64,000 nt of DNA, from NCBI GenBank assembly GCA_944323595.1, contig CALUTF010000002.1, positions 53,447 through 117,446 on the forward strand, given 5' to 3'. This document shows, one piece after another, positions 16,389 through 26,648 of the stretch. Made by a program: the position numbers and the translations under genes. The number at the start of each line of letters is the position of its first letter. Within the stretch, counting starts at the first letter, position 1. The notes below the pieces were generated by a model. That model made no database searches. It was not told the origin of the DNA and saw nothing but the letters and a program-made list of their open reading frames with translations. This stretch comes from Candidatus Gastranaerophilales bacterium (GTDB lineage Bacteria > Cyanobacteriota > Vampirovibrionia > Gastranaerophilales > Gastranaerophilaceae).

Positions 16389-17543
16389 ATGGATATTTAC
16401 AAAAAGACTTTTAAAGAAATTAATAAATTTTTTCAAATTAATCTGCGCAAAGAAAATTGCATAGAAGATATTTTTGACATTCTGGAAGAAATTACTGAAT
16501 GCAAATCCGCTTATATTTTCTATATGTACCCTGACGGGATAAAGGCTGAATACACAAGAAACAGCGAGCTGCAGGATAATAATTTCAAATCAATAGAAGA
16601 AATCAAATTTGATTCAACAAAATTTCTATGCGCAGATTTAAAACTTGAGGGTACATCCTTTGCAAAACTGCTGATTACAAGAGAAAAAGAGTTTAACCCG
16701 GATGAAAAAACTATATTTGCCACTGTTTCCGAAATTATATCAAATCTTATAAAAAATATTGAACTGAATAATATAATATCACTTCAGGTCAAAGCACAGC
16801 AGGAAAGCATAATTGAATTAAACAAAGCCTACAAAACCATAGAAAAACAGAATAAAAAAATACTAAAAGCCGACAAAGTAAAGAGCAATTTTCTTGCAAA
16901 CATATCGCATGAATTGCGCACACCGCTGAATTCAATAATAGGTTTTTCGGATTTGTTAGCCGCCAACTGCACCGGAACACTTAATTCAAAACAGGCAGAA
17001 TATGTGAATGACATAAAAGTTTCCGGCTTGAATCTTCTCGGTATGATAAACGAAATTCTTGATATGGCAAAAATTGAATCAGGTACTGTAAAACTAAACA
17101 GAAGCGATTTTGATATCAAAATCGCGATAACAGAAGTAATAAATATTATCAACCCGCTTGCGCTCAAGAAAAATATAGAGATAATCCGCAGCGTTAACGC
17201 ATTTGCAATAAATGCGGACTATCAGAAATTACAGCAAATTTTATTTAACCTTTTAAGCAATGCAATAAAATTTACACCGGAAAACGGCAAGATATATATT
17301 GAAACATCACAAAATCATTCAAACATAATGATAAAAATAAAAGATACAGGTATCGGCATACCATCTAAATATCATAAAAGAATATTCAACAAATTTGAAC
17401 AATGTCCGAATACAGCCAAAGCTGCATCAACCGGTCTCGGGCTTGCAATAACAAAAGAACTTGTAAAACTTCACAGAGGAAAAATCACTCTGAAAAGTGC
17501 TCTAAATGAGGGGGCTGAATTTATAGTTGAAATTCCTTGTTAA
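16389..17543 (+). CDS. Sensor histidine kinase with GAF-like N-terminus
   Basis: The start is taken as ATG one base after the hpt stop; an in-frame TTG nine bases earlier is an alternative. The 384-residue protein has an N-terminal alpha/beta sensor of GAF type (about 5-125, no membrane span). A coiled-coil helix and the HisKA dimerisation/phosphoacceptor box SNFLANISHELRTPLNS (His near residue 175) follow. The HATPase_c domain has N box LLSNAIKFTPENG, G1 KDTGIGIPS and G2 STGLGLAI. It should be cytoplasmic and autophosphorylate on His. No response regulator is adjacent, so the partner is unknown. Confidence 0.88.
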   Translation: MDIYKKTFKEINKFFQINLRKENCIEDIFDILEEITECKSAYIFYMYPDGIKAEYTRNSELQDNNFKSIEEIKFDSTKFLCADLKLEGTSFAKLLITREKEFNPDEKTIFATVSEIISNLIKNIELNNIISLQVKAQQESIIELNKAYKTIEKQNKKILKADKVKSNFLANISHELRTPLNSIIGFSDLLAANCTGTLNSKQAEYVNDIKVSGLNLLGMINEILDMAKIESGTVKLNRSDFDIKIAITEVINIINPLALKKNIEIIRSVNAFAINADYQKLQQILFNLLSNAIKFTPENGKIYIETSQNHSNIMIKIKDTGIGIPSKYHKRIFNKFEQCPNTAKAASTGLGLAITKELVKLHRGKITLKSALNEGAEFIVEIPC

Positions 17544-17602
17544 AGCTAAAAAAATATGCTATTATCAATACAAGAGGTTGGAAATGTTATAAGGAGAGAA
17601 GA

Positions 17603-18355
17603 ATGGCTTCAATTAAAGATGCAATAGAAGAATGTATTACAGACCCTAATTCGGCTTTTAAATTTCTTGTACTGGCTATACCGCTTTTTATGGCATACAG
17701 TCCGGTTATCAGCGGTGCAAAGGAATTATCCGAAGTGCAGGAAAATATTTCCAACTTCACTGCCTATGACCCGTGGTGGGGACTTGGCTCAATAATATTG
17801 ATGTTCGGTCTCTCACTAATTACGACACATAATGTAATTAACTCAAATAACATGGTTCTTCCAACCTGCAATATATTCAGTTTCATTTTTCAAACCTTAA
17901 AAGGTATATTCTGCCTTGCACCTATATTTGTCGTATATTCCATAATTCCGGCAATACTAATCACGAATGCAGGTAAATTTATACCTGAAGATTTTGCTAA
18001 TTTAATCAACTTTATCATAACAGCAATATTTCAGATATGCATGTTTTCATCATACATACTTTACTCAAGAAATTACAGCATGAAAGACTCTTTTAATTTA
18101 AAACTTATATTTGAAACTATTGTAGAAACCGGTATTGGTGTTATATTTTGTGGAATAATGCTCGGATTGGCAAATCTAATTATAACAGGATTTATAGTTT
18201 ACGTATTTTCAGTTTTTAAACTAATAGGGACGCCGCTATTCATCTATATATTCTCATTCATAACAGTAATGAATGTTGCAATATTCGCACACTGCCTGGC
18301 TCAAGTCGGATATGAAAAATTAATCAAAGAAGAAAATAAGGATAAGATTATTTAG
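17603..18355 (+). CDS. Polytopic membrane protein of unknown function
   Basis: The start is placed at the ATG after AAGGAG, not at an upstream in-frame start overlapping the kinase gene. The product has 250 residues with about six hydrophobic segments ([100 protein letters not shown]). The pattern is reminiscent of DUF4013-type proteins, but I am not sure. The 3' end overlaps the convergent uvrB by eight bases. Confidence 0.7.
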   Translation: MASIKDAIEECITDPNSAFKFLVLAIPLFMAYSPVISGAKELSEVQENISNFTAYDPWWGLGSIILMFGLSLITTHNVINSNNMVLPTCNIFSFIFQTLKGIFCLAPIFVVYSIIPAILITNAGKFIPEDFANLINFIITAIFQICMFSSYILYSRNYSMKDSFNLKLIFETIVETGIGVIFCGIMLGLANLIITGFIVYVFSVFKLIGTPLFIYIFSFITVMNVAIFAHCLAQVGYEKLIKEENKDKII

Positions 18356-20333
18356 CCATTTCGCGCAGTTTTTTAAGCTGGTCACGGATTTCGGCAGCAC
18401 GCTCAAAGTCAAGAATCTTTGCAGCCTTATGCATATCTTTTTCCAGCTTGTCAATCAGTTTCGGCAAATCTTTCTTATCAATACCCATATCTACCATTTC
18501 TTCTGCTACAATATCTTCCAAATCACGATAACTTGCAACAAGTGACAGTAAGTTATTTTCAATAGGTTTCTTAATAGTTTGCGGAATAATACCGTATTTT
18601 TTGTTATATTCAAGCTGAATTTCACGTCTTCTTTCTGTTTCATCAATGGCTTTCTGCATTGAATCCGTGATTTTATCTGCATACATAATAACTTCACCGC
18701 AAGCATTACGGGCGGCACGGCCAATTGTTTGGATAAGGCTTGTTTCAGAACGTAAAAATCCCTCCTTATCCGCGTCCATAATAGCCACAAGAGAAACTTC
18801 AGGAATATCCAGTCCCTCTCTCAAAAGGTTAACGCCGATAAGTACATCAAACTCACCGAGCCTCAAATCCCTTAATATTTCAACACGTTCAAGAGATTGT
18901 ATTTCACTGTGCAAATAACGAACTTTAATCCCCTCCTGCAGGAAGTAATCCGTTAAATCCTCCGCCATACGTTTGGTAAGAGTAGTAATAAGAACACGTT
19001 CATTTTTTAATGTACGTTTTTCAATTTCTGCTTTCAAATCTTCAATCTGGGTTGCAATAGGACGGACATGAACCTTAGGATCAACAAGTCCGGTAGGTCT
19101 GATAATTTGTTCAACAAGACGTTCTGATGTTTTACGCTCAAAATCACCAGGAGTAGCCGAAATATAAATTTTCTGACCTACTTTTGCGAAAAATTCATCT
19201 TCTCTGAGAGGTCTGTTATCTTTAGCACACGGAAGCCTGAACCCGTAGGAAATCAGAGTATCCTTTCTGGCGGCATCCCCGTGGCTCATTCCTTTAAGCT
19301 GCGGCAGGGTAACATGGGATTCATCAATTACAGTCAAGAAATCCCCGCGGAAGTAATCCAGCAAAGTTGCCGGTGCTGACCCCGGCGGGCGGCGTTCGAT
19401 AATTCTTGAATAATTTTCTATTCCGGAGCAATAGCCCATTTCTTTAATCATTTCCATATCATACTTTACACGCTGCTCAAGCCTTTGCGCTTCAATAAGT
19501 TTATTTTCATTTTGAAGTTCAACTAGCCTGTTTTTCAATTCTTGACGGATAAGTCCGATAGTTTCGTCGACATTTTCATCATACGAAAGATAATGGACAG
19601 CAGGATAAATAACAGTTTTTTGGGGAGTTTCTAGGATTTCACCCGTAACATTATCAATCCTTACAATTTTTTCAACTTCATCACCGAAGAAATAAATTCT
19701 GGTAATAATTTTTTCATAAGATGGCATGATTTCAACAATATCGCCCCTCGCTCTGAAAGTTGAACGCTCCAGCACAAGATCATTTCTTGTGTATTGAACA
19801 CTGATTAAATGGCGGAGCAAATCATCCCTGTCAATATTATCACCGACATTAATTTCAACAGAGCCGCGAAAATAGTTTTCCGGCAGACCCAAACCATATA
19901 TACAACTCACCGAGGCTATTATTATTACGTCATTGCGCTCATAAAGACTCCTTGTAGTATTATGACGCAACCTGTCAATTTCTTCATTAATTGATGCGGA
20001 TTTTTCAATATAAGTATCAGTACGCGGTATATACGCTTCCGGCTGATAGTAATCATAATAGCTTATAAAGTACTCAACAGCATTATCAGGAAATAATTCC
20101 TTAAATTCATTATATAATTGTGCGGCAAGAGTTTTGTTATGAGCAATAATCAAGGTCGGCTTCTGGATTTTTTCAATAACATTAGCGATAGTAAAAGTTT
20201 TGCCGGAACCCGTAATCCCTAACAGTGTTTGCGCATCAAAACCGGAATTCAAGCCGTCTACAAGCTGCTCAATGGCTTTTGGCTGGTCTCCTGAGGGTTT
20301 GTACTTGGAATTAATAACAAATTTCTTCTCCAT
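18348..20333 (-). CDS. uvrB: Excinuclease ABC subunit B
   Basis: The 661-residue UvrB is the damage-verifying helicase-like subunit of nucleotide excision repair. Seen: Walker [13 protein letters not shown]; the TRG-like and beta-hairpin region [18 protein letters not shown]; the DEAD-like box DESH; helicase motifs [42 protein letters not shown] (here [10 protein letters not shown]) and QTIGRAARN; and a C-terminal UVR motif ([20 protein letters not shown]) that binds UvrC. No SD precedes the ATG. A TAGAAT box lies exactly six bases upstream, suggesting a leaderless message. Confidence 0.98.
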   Translation of the reverse strand: MEKKFVINSKYKPSGDQPKAIEQLVDGLNSGFDAQTLLGITGSGKTFTIANVIEKIQKPTLIIAHNKTLAAQLYNEFKELFPDNAVEYFISYYDYYQPEAYIPRTDTYIEKSASINEEIDRLRHNTTRSLYERNDVIIIASVSCIYGLGLPENYFRGSVEINVGDNIDRDDLLRHLISVQYTRNDLVLERSTFRARGDIVEIMPSYEKIITRIYFFGDEVEKIVRIDNVTGEILETPQKTVIYPAVHYLSYDENVDETIGLIRQELKNRLVELQNENKLIEAQRLEQRVKYDMEMIKEMGYCSGIENYSRIIERRPPGSAPATLLDYFRGDFLTVIDESHVTLPQLKGMSHGDAARKDTLISYGFRLPCAKDNRPLREDEFFAKVGQKIYISATPGDFERKTSERLVEQIIRPTGLVDPKVHVRPIATQIEDLKAEIEKRTLKNERVLITTLTKRMAEDLTDYFLQEGIKVRYLHSEIQSLERVEILRDLRLGEFDVLIGVNLLREGLDIPEVSLVAIMDADKEGFLRSETSLIQTIGRAARNACGEVIMYADKITDSMQKAIDETERRREIQLEYNKKYGIIPQTIKKPIENNLLSLVASYRDLEDIVAEEMVDMGIDKKDLPKLIDKLEKDMHKAAKILDFERAAEIRDQLKKLREMAK

Positions 20334-20339
20334 AGTTTC

Positions 20340-20345
20340 ATTCTA
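20340..20345 (-). promoter_or_regulatory. uvrB -10 box (TAGAAT), leaderless candidate
   Basis: TAGAAT-GAAACT-ATG on the minus strand. With the usual six- to seven-base spacing, the first transcribed base would be the A of the ATG. Confidence 0.5.
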
Positions 20346-20429
20346 GCTCAATTAAAGAAAATTTACAAAAACTAGCAAAAAATTTTATTTACAGGGATTA
20401 TATATAATACAACCCTTAAGGAAAAAACA

Positions 20430-21509
20430 TTGTTAAACAGAATCACATTTACGTCAGCAGATAATAATCCGTCTATAGCAGCAAAGAGCGAAAAACAGCC
20501 TGAAAAACCAGAAAAAAAAGTTCAGGAAACGGATTATCAGGATCCTCTTAACGATTGGAAGTTAAGAGCATTATCCTATTCAAACGAAATAGGTGCGGCT
20601 TTAAACGTAATTACACCGAAATTAGGCGCTGCATTATGGATTCCTACATTTATGTACCTTGGCGCTGACATCTATGATAAATACAAAAATGATAAAGATG
20701 TCTACAGCCCGAGCAGCAAAAGAGGTCTGGAGCAGGTTATTTCACAATCAGTATCAAGTTTGCTGCTGCCGGCAATACCTATTCTTGTCGGGCAAAAAAT
20801 GACTTCCCCGATTGGTAAAATTTTCAGCGACCACCTCTCTATAAATGAAAAAGATGCATCAATAAATGAAATTAATCTGTTTATCGATCAGGTGCCAAAT
20901 GAAGTCCTTGATGACAAAAACCTTTATAAAACAAAACTCAAACAAACGCTCACAAACAGGATAAATGTAATAAAACACGAAGTAAAAACCGATAACATAC
21001 TGAAAAAAATATACAAATATCTCAACGGTGATTATGCACTCTGGAATACAAAAGAAGCGCGGCTTGACAAATTTATAGAACAAAACTGCGAAGAGGTCTT
21101 TTCAATAAAAGAAAACCTTGAAAAAGGAATACAGGACAAAAAATTATCAAAAAAATTATTTAACGAATATAACGCCGAAGTAGCCTTAAAAGAAACCATT
21201 TACGGTAATGACAGCACACGTCAGGCTTTAAGAAAAGTTTTGAAAAAATATGAAAATACCAAAATTTTCAGAAATAAATTAATCAAAACATTCGGCGGTA
21301 TTGCTGCACTAATCTTGCTCATAAAACCAATTGACGATTTTACGCAAAAAATGGTTATAGACAGAATTGTAGACCCCGGAATAGACAGGATAAATGAGCG
21401 TCTGGCGGACAGCAACCTCTTAAAAATGAAAATAAAGGCTGACCAAGAAGCAAAAGCACACCCGCAAAAGCAAAAAGAAAAACAAACAGAAAAGGCGCAG
21501 GAGACTTAA
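20430..21509 (+). CDS. Membrane-associated protein with N-terminal TFTS motif
   Basis: The 359-residue protein starts at TTG (AAGGA upstream, TATAAT at 20403-20408). The N-terminus MLNRITFTSADNN belongs to a recurring short head seen in six other proteins here. A Glu/Lys-rich linker is followed by hydrophobic stretches (ALWIPTFMYLGADIYDKY, SSLLLPAIPILVGQK, FGGIAALILLIKPID), a long charged helical region in the middle and a Lys/Gln/Glu tail. LWIPTFMYLGADIYDKY...YS resembles LWAVGLPAWYVTAQGMDLYA...YS in the 24234-26567 protein, suggesting a shared domain. No function is assigned. Confidence 0.7.
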   Translation: MLNRITFTSADNNPSIAAKSEKQPEKPEKKVQETDYQDPLNDWKLRALSYSNEIGAALNVITPKLGAALWIPTFMYLGADIYDKYKNDKDVYSPSSKRGLEQVISQSVSSLLLPAIPILVGQKMTSPIGKIFSDHLSINEKDASINEINLFIDQVPNEVLDDKNLYKTKLKQTLTNRINVIKHEVKTDNILKKIYKYLNGDYALWNTKEARLDKFIEQNCEEVFSIKENLEKGIQDKKLSKKLFNEYNAEVALKETIYGNDSTRQALRKVLKKYENTKIFRNKLIKTFGGIAALILLIKPIDDFTQKMVIDRIVDPGIDRINERLADSNLLKMKIKADQEAKAHPQKQKEKQTEKAQET

Positions 21510-21512
21510 TTG

Positions 21513-22769
21513 TCAATCATCATTATTGAACGATTCTGAAAAACCTGCCAGTATAGATGCCAGACTATCTGCGCTAACCTCCAGTTTTTCAAATTTAACA
21601 TTCTCATCTGATGAGTTTACAATATAAAAATTACTAAAACACGCATCAGCTGAGTAAATATCGTTCAACTCGATTATAAGATTAAAATTAGAAAAAATCT
21701 TATTTTTTGCAAAATCAACCGTAGCATTATATTTTGATGCATACATGCCAGACAAACGTTCAACACAATCGCTCAAACTGTCTGCTCTGAAAGACATACG
21801 AACAGAACCGGAAATATTTTTTAAAGAGTTAAAAATTGAGGGTAAAAATTTATCTCTAACATTATCAACAAAAAGACAATCCGGATTAAGGCGGAGCACA
21901 TTATTGAATATCCGTACAAAGTCCTCTTCGTCTAAAAATTCTGTGTTAACAGATAAAATATTACCGTTTTCAGGCATGATATAAGGAGAATTTTGTAGTA
22001 ATACAGGACGCTTATTCATATATTTAGAAGAAAATATATCTAATAAACGCTCCGTACAAACACTTTTACCCGAGTTAAACGCACCAATAATAAGCATATT
22101 CAGCTTTAAGGACGCTAAATTACTCAAAATTGGAAGATTAAAAGTTTTCACCGATGATTTTTTCAGGATATAAAATTCATTTTCACCGAAAACTGCAGAT
22201 ATCAAAAAGTCGTGATATCTGAAATTTAGTGAAGAAACTGATGCATCCGGCTCAAGTCCGCGCATCCTCAAAATATTACGCTTTAATTTTAAAAGCTGGA
22301 ACTTATCAAGGGTTCTGTCTGTTTTTGCACATTTGCCGCCATTTTCAACATATACATCGCCGGATGTATAAACATAAACAACACTTTTATTGTCTTCTCC
22401 GTACAGAAACAAATCCAAATCTAAAAACTCAGATTCCTGCTTCAAAATTCTGTCAATAACGCGCGCAAGATGAAAATCCTGATCAAGAAATAACAGCCCA
22501 TCTTCAGCTATTAGTTGCTCAATATATTCGGTAATTAATCTTTTTTGCTCGGAAACTGACAAATCAAACCAATTTTCAGTACTATCAACTTTATCCACAA
22601 TAAGTTTTTCATACATCTTAGTCATTACAGCTTCAACATTATCGGTCACAACTTCCGATTCATCAGAAACTACGGCAATATCTGTCGTATCACTTACTGA
22701 ATCAAAGTCACGGGTTTGTATATTTTGAAATTCACGTTCTAACTTTTCAAATCTGTCATGTAATGCCAT
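21513..22769 (-). CDS. CpaF-like secretion ATPase, degenerate
   Basis: The 418-residue protein shows the architecture of type II/IV secretion (CpaF/TadA) ATPases. A helical N-terminal domain containing LITEYIEQLIAEDGLL precedes a RecA-like core with P-loop IIGAFNSGKSVCTERLL. A Walker-B-like stretch LRLNPDCLFVDNVRD replaces the usual LRM.PD.I.VGEVRG. The catalytic Glu appears replaced by Asp/Asn, and the normal Asp- and His-box residues are not evident. It sits two bases after the cpaE-like gene. The pair would assemble or power Tad/Flp-type pili, but no other tad genes are in the window. It may have turned into a regulatory ATPase. Confidence 0.7.
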   Translation of the reverse strand: MALHDRFEKLEREFQNIQTRDFDSVSDTTDIAVVSDESEVVTDNVEAVMTKMYEKLIVDKVDSTENWFDLSVSEQKRLITEYIEQLIAEDGLLFLDQDFHLARVIDRILKQESEFLDLDLFLYGEDNKSVVYVYTSGDVYVENGGKCAKTDRTLDKFQLLKLKRNILRMRGLEPDASVSSLNFRYHDFLISAVFGENEFYILKKSSVKTFNLPILSNLASLKLNMLIIGAFNSGKSVCTERLLDIFSSKYMNKRPVLLQNSPYIMPENGNILSVNTEFLDEEDFVRIFNNVLRLNPDCLFVDNVRDKFLPSIFNSLKNISGSVRMSFRADSLSDCVERLSGMYASKYNATVDFAKNKIFSNFNLIIELNDIYSADACFSNFYIVNSSDENVKFEKLEVSADSLASILAGFSESFNNDD

Positions 22770-22771
22770 AT

Positions 22772-23953
22772 CTAGTAATCTTTTCTGTTTTCTCTAAGTT
22801 TGCTCTCAAAATCGGCTCTAAAAATATTATCCGTCAAAAATAAAGAAAAGTCTCTATAAGATTTTGCAACATTAGAAGACGGATTCAATTCTACAACAGG
22901 AATCCCTTTATTGATAGCAGACATCATTGTAAAATAATTATTCGGAATTTGCCAGTAAATCTTTTTATCAAGAACTTTCTCAACATCTTCTGACTTAACT
23001 TCATCATTTTCCATATACCTGTTAATCAATATCTGAACCTTTTCTTTAGGGAAGCCAAGTTTGGCAAACAACTCCAGACATCTTTGACAATTACGCATAG
23101 CGGGAAGATTAGCAACAGCTGTCAGCAGTATTAAATCTGATTTTTCCAGAGCAGTAACAGTTTTGTCATCAAAAGCAGATGATGCGTCAATAATTATAAA
23201 AGCAAATGTCCCTGATAGAATAGCGAGAAGTTTTTCAATTTGTTTTGTGCTTACATCATCAGCCATTTTAAAAAACGGAGGATCTGCAAGAACATACAAA
23301 GAAGTATCCCTGTATTTTTCCATAGTACTCAAAAGAAAATCTCCGTTGATTTTCTCTAAATTCTCAAGCATATAAGATATATTAAAAGACGGTTTAATAT
23401 CCAAAAAAGTAGTTACATCGCCCAGCTGGAAATTCAAATCAACAAGAGCAACATTTTCTTTTGTAGTCTTTGCAATCTCAAGTGCCAAATTAGTTGCAAT
23501 CGAAGTTTTGCCAATACCGCCTTTATTAGAAAAAACAGTTATAATCCTGCATCTTGAAGCGTCTTTTTCAACACATCCGAAAGAAGAAGACAGCTTATTC
23601 ATGACTTCAAAAAATTCAGTCTTAATTATAGGATATGAAACAAATTCTCTAACACCAGCCCTCATTAGCTTAACCATAAGCTCAACCGATGGAGTTTCCG
23701 AAACAATAAGCACCTTGCAAGTTGGAACATCCGCAGTAATCTTTGTAACAAAATCAATTTTTTGTTCAGTTCTGTCGTCAATGTCGACAATTAATATAAT
23801 CTTTTCACACGAAGACACAATATCAAAAGCCTGCGAAAAGTCAGACACTGTACCTTTAGAATCAAATGTACCCACATCCCTGAGATACATATTGATAATA
23901 CCGGCAGCCTGACTGTCATCAGATAAAACCAATGTTGCAACAGTTTCATTCAT
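22772..23953 (-). CDS. CpaE-like MinD/ParA ATPase with receiver-like domain
   Basis: The 393-residue protein has an N-terminal receiver-like domain (about 1-125, with VATLVLSDDSQAAGI and IILIVDIDD). A MinD/ParA ATPase follows with deviant Walker A VFSNKGGIGKTSIATNLA, then VALVDLNFQLGDVTTFLD and FIIIDASSAFD. This is the CpaE/TadZ architecture, which places Tad pilus machines at the cell pole. TGC-TATAAT lies exactly six bases before the ATG with no SD, so the message is probably leaderless. The CpaF-like gene follows directly. Confidence 0.82.
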   Translation of the reverse strand: MNETVATLVLSDDSQAAGIINMYLRDVGTFDSKGTVSDFSQAFDIVSSCEKIILIVDIDDRTEQKIDFVTKITADVPTCKVLIVSETPSVELMVKLMRAGVREFVSYPIIKTEFFEVMNKLSSSFGCVEKDASRCRIITVFSNKGGIGKTSIATNLALEIAKTTKENVALVDLNFQLGDVTTFLDIKPSFNISYMLENLEKINGDFLLSTMEKYRDTSLYVLADPPFFKMADDVSTKQIEKLLAILSGTFAFIIIDASSAFDDKTVTALEKSDLILLTAVANLPAMRNCQRCLELFAKLGFPKEKVQILINRYMENDEVKSEDVEKVLDKKIYWQIPNNYFTMMSAINKGIPVVELNPSSNVAKSYRDFSLFLTDNIFRADFESKLRENRKDY

Positions 23954-23959
23954 ACAGAA

Positions 23960-23968
23960 ATTATAGCA
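23960..23968 (-). promoter_or_regulatory. cpaE-like extended -10 (TGCTATAAT), leaderless candidate
   Basis: TGC-TATAAT-TTCTGT-ATG on the minus strand. The TGn extension makes this a strong -10, and the spacing puts the start of transcription at the ATG. Confidence 0.6.
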
Positions 23969-23989
23969 TTTTGTAAAAAATCTGGCAAT

Positions 23990-24167
23990 AAAAAGCCCCG
24001 TACAGATGTGATTTTGTTACCTGCGCGGCTCGCAGGTGGGTGAACGCCCCGGATAATCCGTTTCCCGCTGGCGATTGAAACAATCGGCGGGTATACTTCA
24101 ACACCGTAAGAGTCAATTCTCCCTGTTAATAAAGATGTAGGAACAAAATTAGACATCCATACAGAGC
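23990..24167 (-). ncRNA. ssrS: 6S RNA candidate
   Basis: This is a GC-richer, non-coding stretch of about 178 nt with its own extended -10. Read on the minus strand, GCTCTGTATGGATG at the 5' end pairs fully (with G-U wobbles) with CATCTGTACGGGGC at the 3' end. ATTTTGTT pairs with AACAAAAT further in, giving a long closing stem. A large unpaired centre contains ACGGTGTTGAAG. The apical part holds hairpins CCCGC...GCGGG (inner CGATTG/CAATCG) and ACCTGCG...CGCAGGT preceded by GTTCACCC. A T-run follows the closing stem. This closing stem, central bubble and TTCACC-hairpin layout is that of 6S RNA, which mimics an open promoter and binds RNA polymerase. The family call is by pattern only. Confidence 0.7.
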
Positions 24168-24173
24168 AATACT

Positions 24174-24182
24174 ATTATAACA
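24174..24182 (-). promoter_or_regulatory. Extended -10 of the 6S RNA candidate
   Basis: TGTTATAAT on the minus strand ends seven bases before the predicted 5' end of the RNA. The same nonamer occurs at 36250-36258. Confidence 0.6.
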
Positions 24183-24233
24183 TATTTAACAAACGTATTC
24201 AAGCTCCGCATAGTATTTTATATAAAATGGACA

Positions 24234-26567
24234 TTACCATTTCATAGCAAGTGTTTCCATAGCTTGCTTTTCAACTTTATCGGATTTTTTCAATGCTTCA
24301 TCAACGGCAGTTGTATCCTGCTGAACCCCTGCAAGATTAACCGGAGCAGAAGACGGAATATATGTTCTCACCGGCTCAAGTTCTTCACCATCTTTAGGTT
24401 TATTTTCTTGTTGAACTGCAGCCGTCGGCTCTGACGGTTTTTGAGTTAATTTATTTTCATACATTTTACCGTTGGCAGCCATATTTAAAAGATTAGTAGG
24501 TCTTGACAAATCAGGTTTTGCCTGAGGAGTAGGCTGCTGAACATACGGATGACCATTAGTCGCCATATTAATCAAATTTGTCGGACGGGACAAATCCGGC
24601 TGAACCATATTATCTAATGCTTGCTGATGTTTAAGGTCAGCAATATATTTTTCTAACTCAGCCTGTTGAGCGGGCGTCATAGCATTCGGGTCTTGAGTTT
24701 CAGGATTTTTATCTGATTCTTTGTCTAAAATTGATTTTGACGGTCTGCCGAACAACAAATGGGTAAATTTAACACCCAGGTTATTAAGGAAAGGCATAAC
24801 CATAGCCATAACTACCAGAATTCTGACAGGATAGCCCAAACCTTGCTTCATCCAGTATTTTGGATGTCTGAATGCATCCTTAAGCATTTGCCCGACTTTT
24901 TTAAATCCGAATTTAGGTTCAAGATGTAAAGCCTTAGTACGATATGCAGCAGGCTGTTCCAAACCTACAGTAACAATACGTGCAGCCTTTTTAACAAGTT
25001 TAACTAACGGATTCCAAGTATCACCTTTTAATATGCCTTTCAATGCTTTCTTAGCTGCTTTATATTCTGATTTCGATGCGTACTGAGCGTTTGTAGCCTT
25101 ATCGTTAAAGAAATTTAAAGCAGTTCTGTAGGCTTCAGTCATATTTTTACCGGACTGAGCAGCCCGTTGACCTTTAAGTATAACTTCTTTTGCTGCATTA
25201 TACTCTGCAGCAGACATCTTAGCCTTTTTAGCATCTAACTTTTTAAGCAGATTAGTAAAGGTTTTGTCACTGATACCGGCATATTGAGCACCACCGAATA
25301 TGTGAGTTAATTTCAAAGCTATAGGAGAGAAGATGAAGAAGCCGACCATTTCAGCCAAACGTTCTGTAAATGTCTGGAATTTGTCGCCTTTATCCGCATT
25401 AGCAGTTCTGATAAGAACGTCAGCCAACATGGTAGCGTTCATTAACGCAACAAACTTACCGCCTGCAACTCTGTTTGTCGCACCTTCAAGAAAATAGTTA
25501 GTAAGTTTTGGCAAAAATCTACCTAATTTTGTTTTTTGTGACAACGTTCCATCAGGCATCCTGCCTGTAGCACTAATTAATTTATTGCGGAATTCTGACA
25601 TATAAACACGGCGCCCCATTATGTGGCCTTTAAATTTTGTCCACCAGTTTTTGTCAGATGTCCAAATTTTTGAGTACATATTAGGATTAGCTTTATCGCA
25701 CGCTTTTACAACATCATCAAGTCTGTTGATAATGTCATCTTTCACTGACATAAAATGTTTAAGGTTATTATACCCTAAGGCACGTGCTTTAAGATTTTTC
25801 AGAGCTTCGGCTCTGCGTGCAGGTGACAGATTCATAAATCTGTCAATAATTTGAGGATCTTTATTCTTTGATAAAAGCTCGAATTCTGCACGTTGTAAAA
25901 CTTCTTTAGCGTTAGCACCGCCCTTTATAAGAGCCTTTTTAGCATCAATAAATGCCTTATCTGCACCGTAAGCATCTAAATCTTTAACATTTTTAACACT
26001 ATGCTCAATAAAGTTTTCGGCAACCTGAGGGTAATCATACAGGATAAAACCTCTCATACCTTTAGCCTGAGATTTAACAAAATCCAATTCAGGACTTGTA
26101 GGTGTCTTCATAGCTCTTAAAACAGCACTGTTATTAAATGCAGTTTTAACAACCCAATTTTTAGCCGAAGTTAACCATTTACCGATAGTTTGTACAGGAC
26201 CGGACTTAGCAACTCTGTTATCAGTTATAAAACTTGATACTTTATCACCGAAATTACCGATTTTTCCTTGAATAGTCTTACTATAATCGGTACCTCTTGA
26301 GGCTTTTGCATACAAATCCATGCCCTGAGCGGTTACATACCATGCAGGGAGCCCGACTGCCCAGAGTTTCAACGGATCAATCTCTTCAAATTCGCCGGCA
26401 CGATTGGCAACATAAGTATCCTGAGCCCTTTGTTTTATAGCTTCAGGATCAACATTTGCCTGCATAGCAGGAGCTGTGCCGGCAGCAGAGGGCGCTGCCT
26501 GAAACTGTTGGGGCTGCATACTATTACCAAATAAAGGTTTATATTTATAATCTGTTTGATTGAACAT
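24234..26567 (-). CDS. Large membrane-associated protein of unknown function
   Basis: The start is placed at an ATG preceded by AGGG (giving MFNQTDYKYKPLFGN); an earlier in-frame ATG would add 20 hydrophobic residues. The product has 777 residues. The N-terminus is Gln/Ala/Pro-rich, and the middle is long and helical. KNWWTKFKGH echoes KNWWSTNKGH in the 706-2346 protein. Hydrophobic stretches lie near 405-430 (MVGFFIFSPIALKLTHIF) and 590-610 (ILVVMAMVMPFLNNLG). The C-terminus is Pro/Gln-rich and carries a tandem repeat DLSRPTNL-I/L-NMA-T/A-NG around residues 655-700. No enzyme motif is seen. It is probably a lineage-specific envelope protein. Confidence 0.75.
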   Translation of the reverse strand: MFNQTDYKYKPLFGNSMQPQQFQAAPSAAGTAPAMQANVDPEAIKQRAQDTYVANRAGEFEEIDPLKLWAVGLPAWYVTAQGMDLYAKASRGTDYSKTIQGKIGNFGDKVSSFITDNRVAKSGPVQTIGKWLTSAKNWVVKTAFNNSAVLRAMKTPTSPELDFVKSQAKGMRGFILYDYPQVAENFIEHSVKNVKDLDAYGADKAFIDAKKALIKGGANAKEVLQRAEFELLSKNKDPQIIDRFMNLSPARRAEALKNLKARALGYNNLKHFMSVKDDIINRLDDVVKACDKANPNMYSKIWTSDKNWWTKFKGHIMGRRVYMSEFRNKLISATGRMPDGTLSQKTKLGRFLPKLTNYFLEGATNRVAGGKFVALMNATMLADVLIRTANADKGDKFQTFTERLAEMVGFFIFSPIALKLTHIFGGAQYAGISDKTFTNLLKKLDAKKAKMSAAEYNAAKEVILKGQRAAQSGKNMTEAYRTALNFFNDKATNAQYASKSEYKAAKKALKGILKGDTWNPLVKLVKKAARIVTVGLEQPAAYRTKALHLEPKFGFKKVGQMLKDAFRHPKYWMKQGLGYPVRILVVMAMVMPFLNNLGVKFTHLLFGRPSKSILDKESDKNPETQDPNAMTPAQQAELEKYIADLKHQQALDNMVQPDLSRPTNLINMATNGHPYVQQPTPQAKPDLSRPTNLLNMAANGKMYENKLTQKPSEPTAAVQQENKPKDGEELEPVRTYIPSSAPVNLAGVQQDTTAVDEALKKSDKVEKQAMETLAMKW

Positions 26568-26648
26568 TATTATCCCTACTATAACCTTATATATTAATAA
26601 AAACCAGCTGTGGAGAAAAATTGCCATTTTAGGTCTATTGTAACGAAA

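Noticed and set aside
23950..24156. Open frame of 68 codons on the minus strand
   Set aside because: It lies inside the 6S RNA candidate, whose stems and own promoter explain the sequence better; no ribosome site.
26568..26627. N-terminal 20-residue hydrophobic extension of the 777-residue protein as a signal peptide
   Set aside because: The downstream ATG has an AGGG ribosome site and gives a start typical of the related proteins; the extension lacks an SD.
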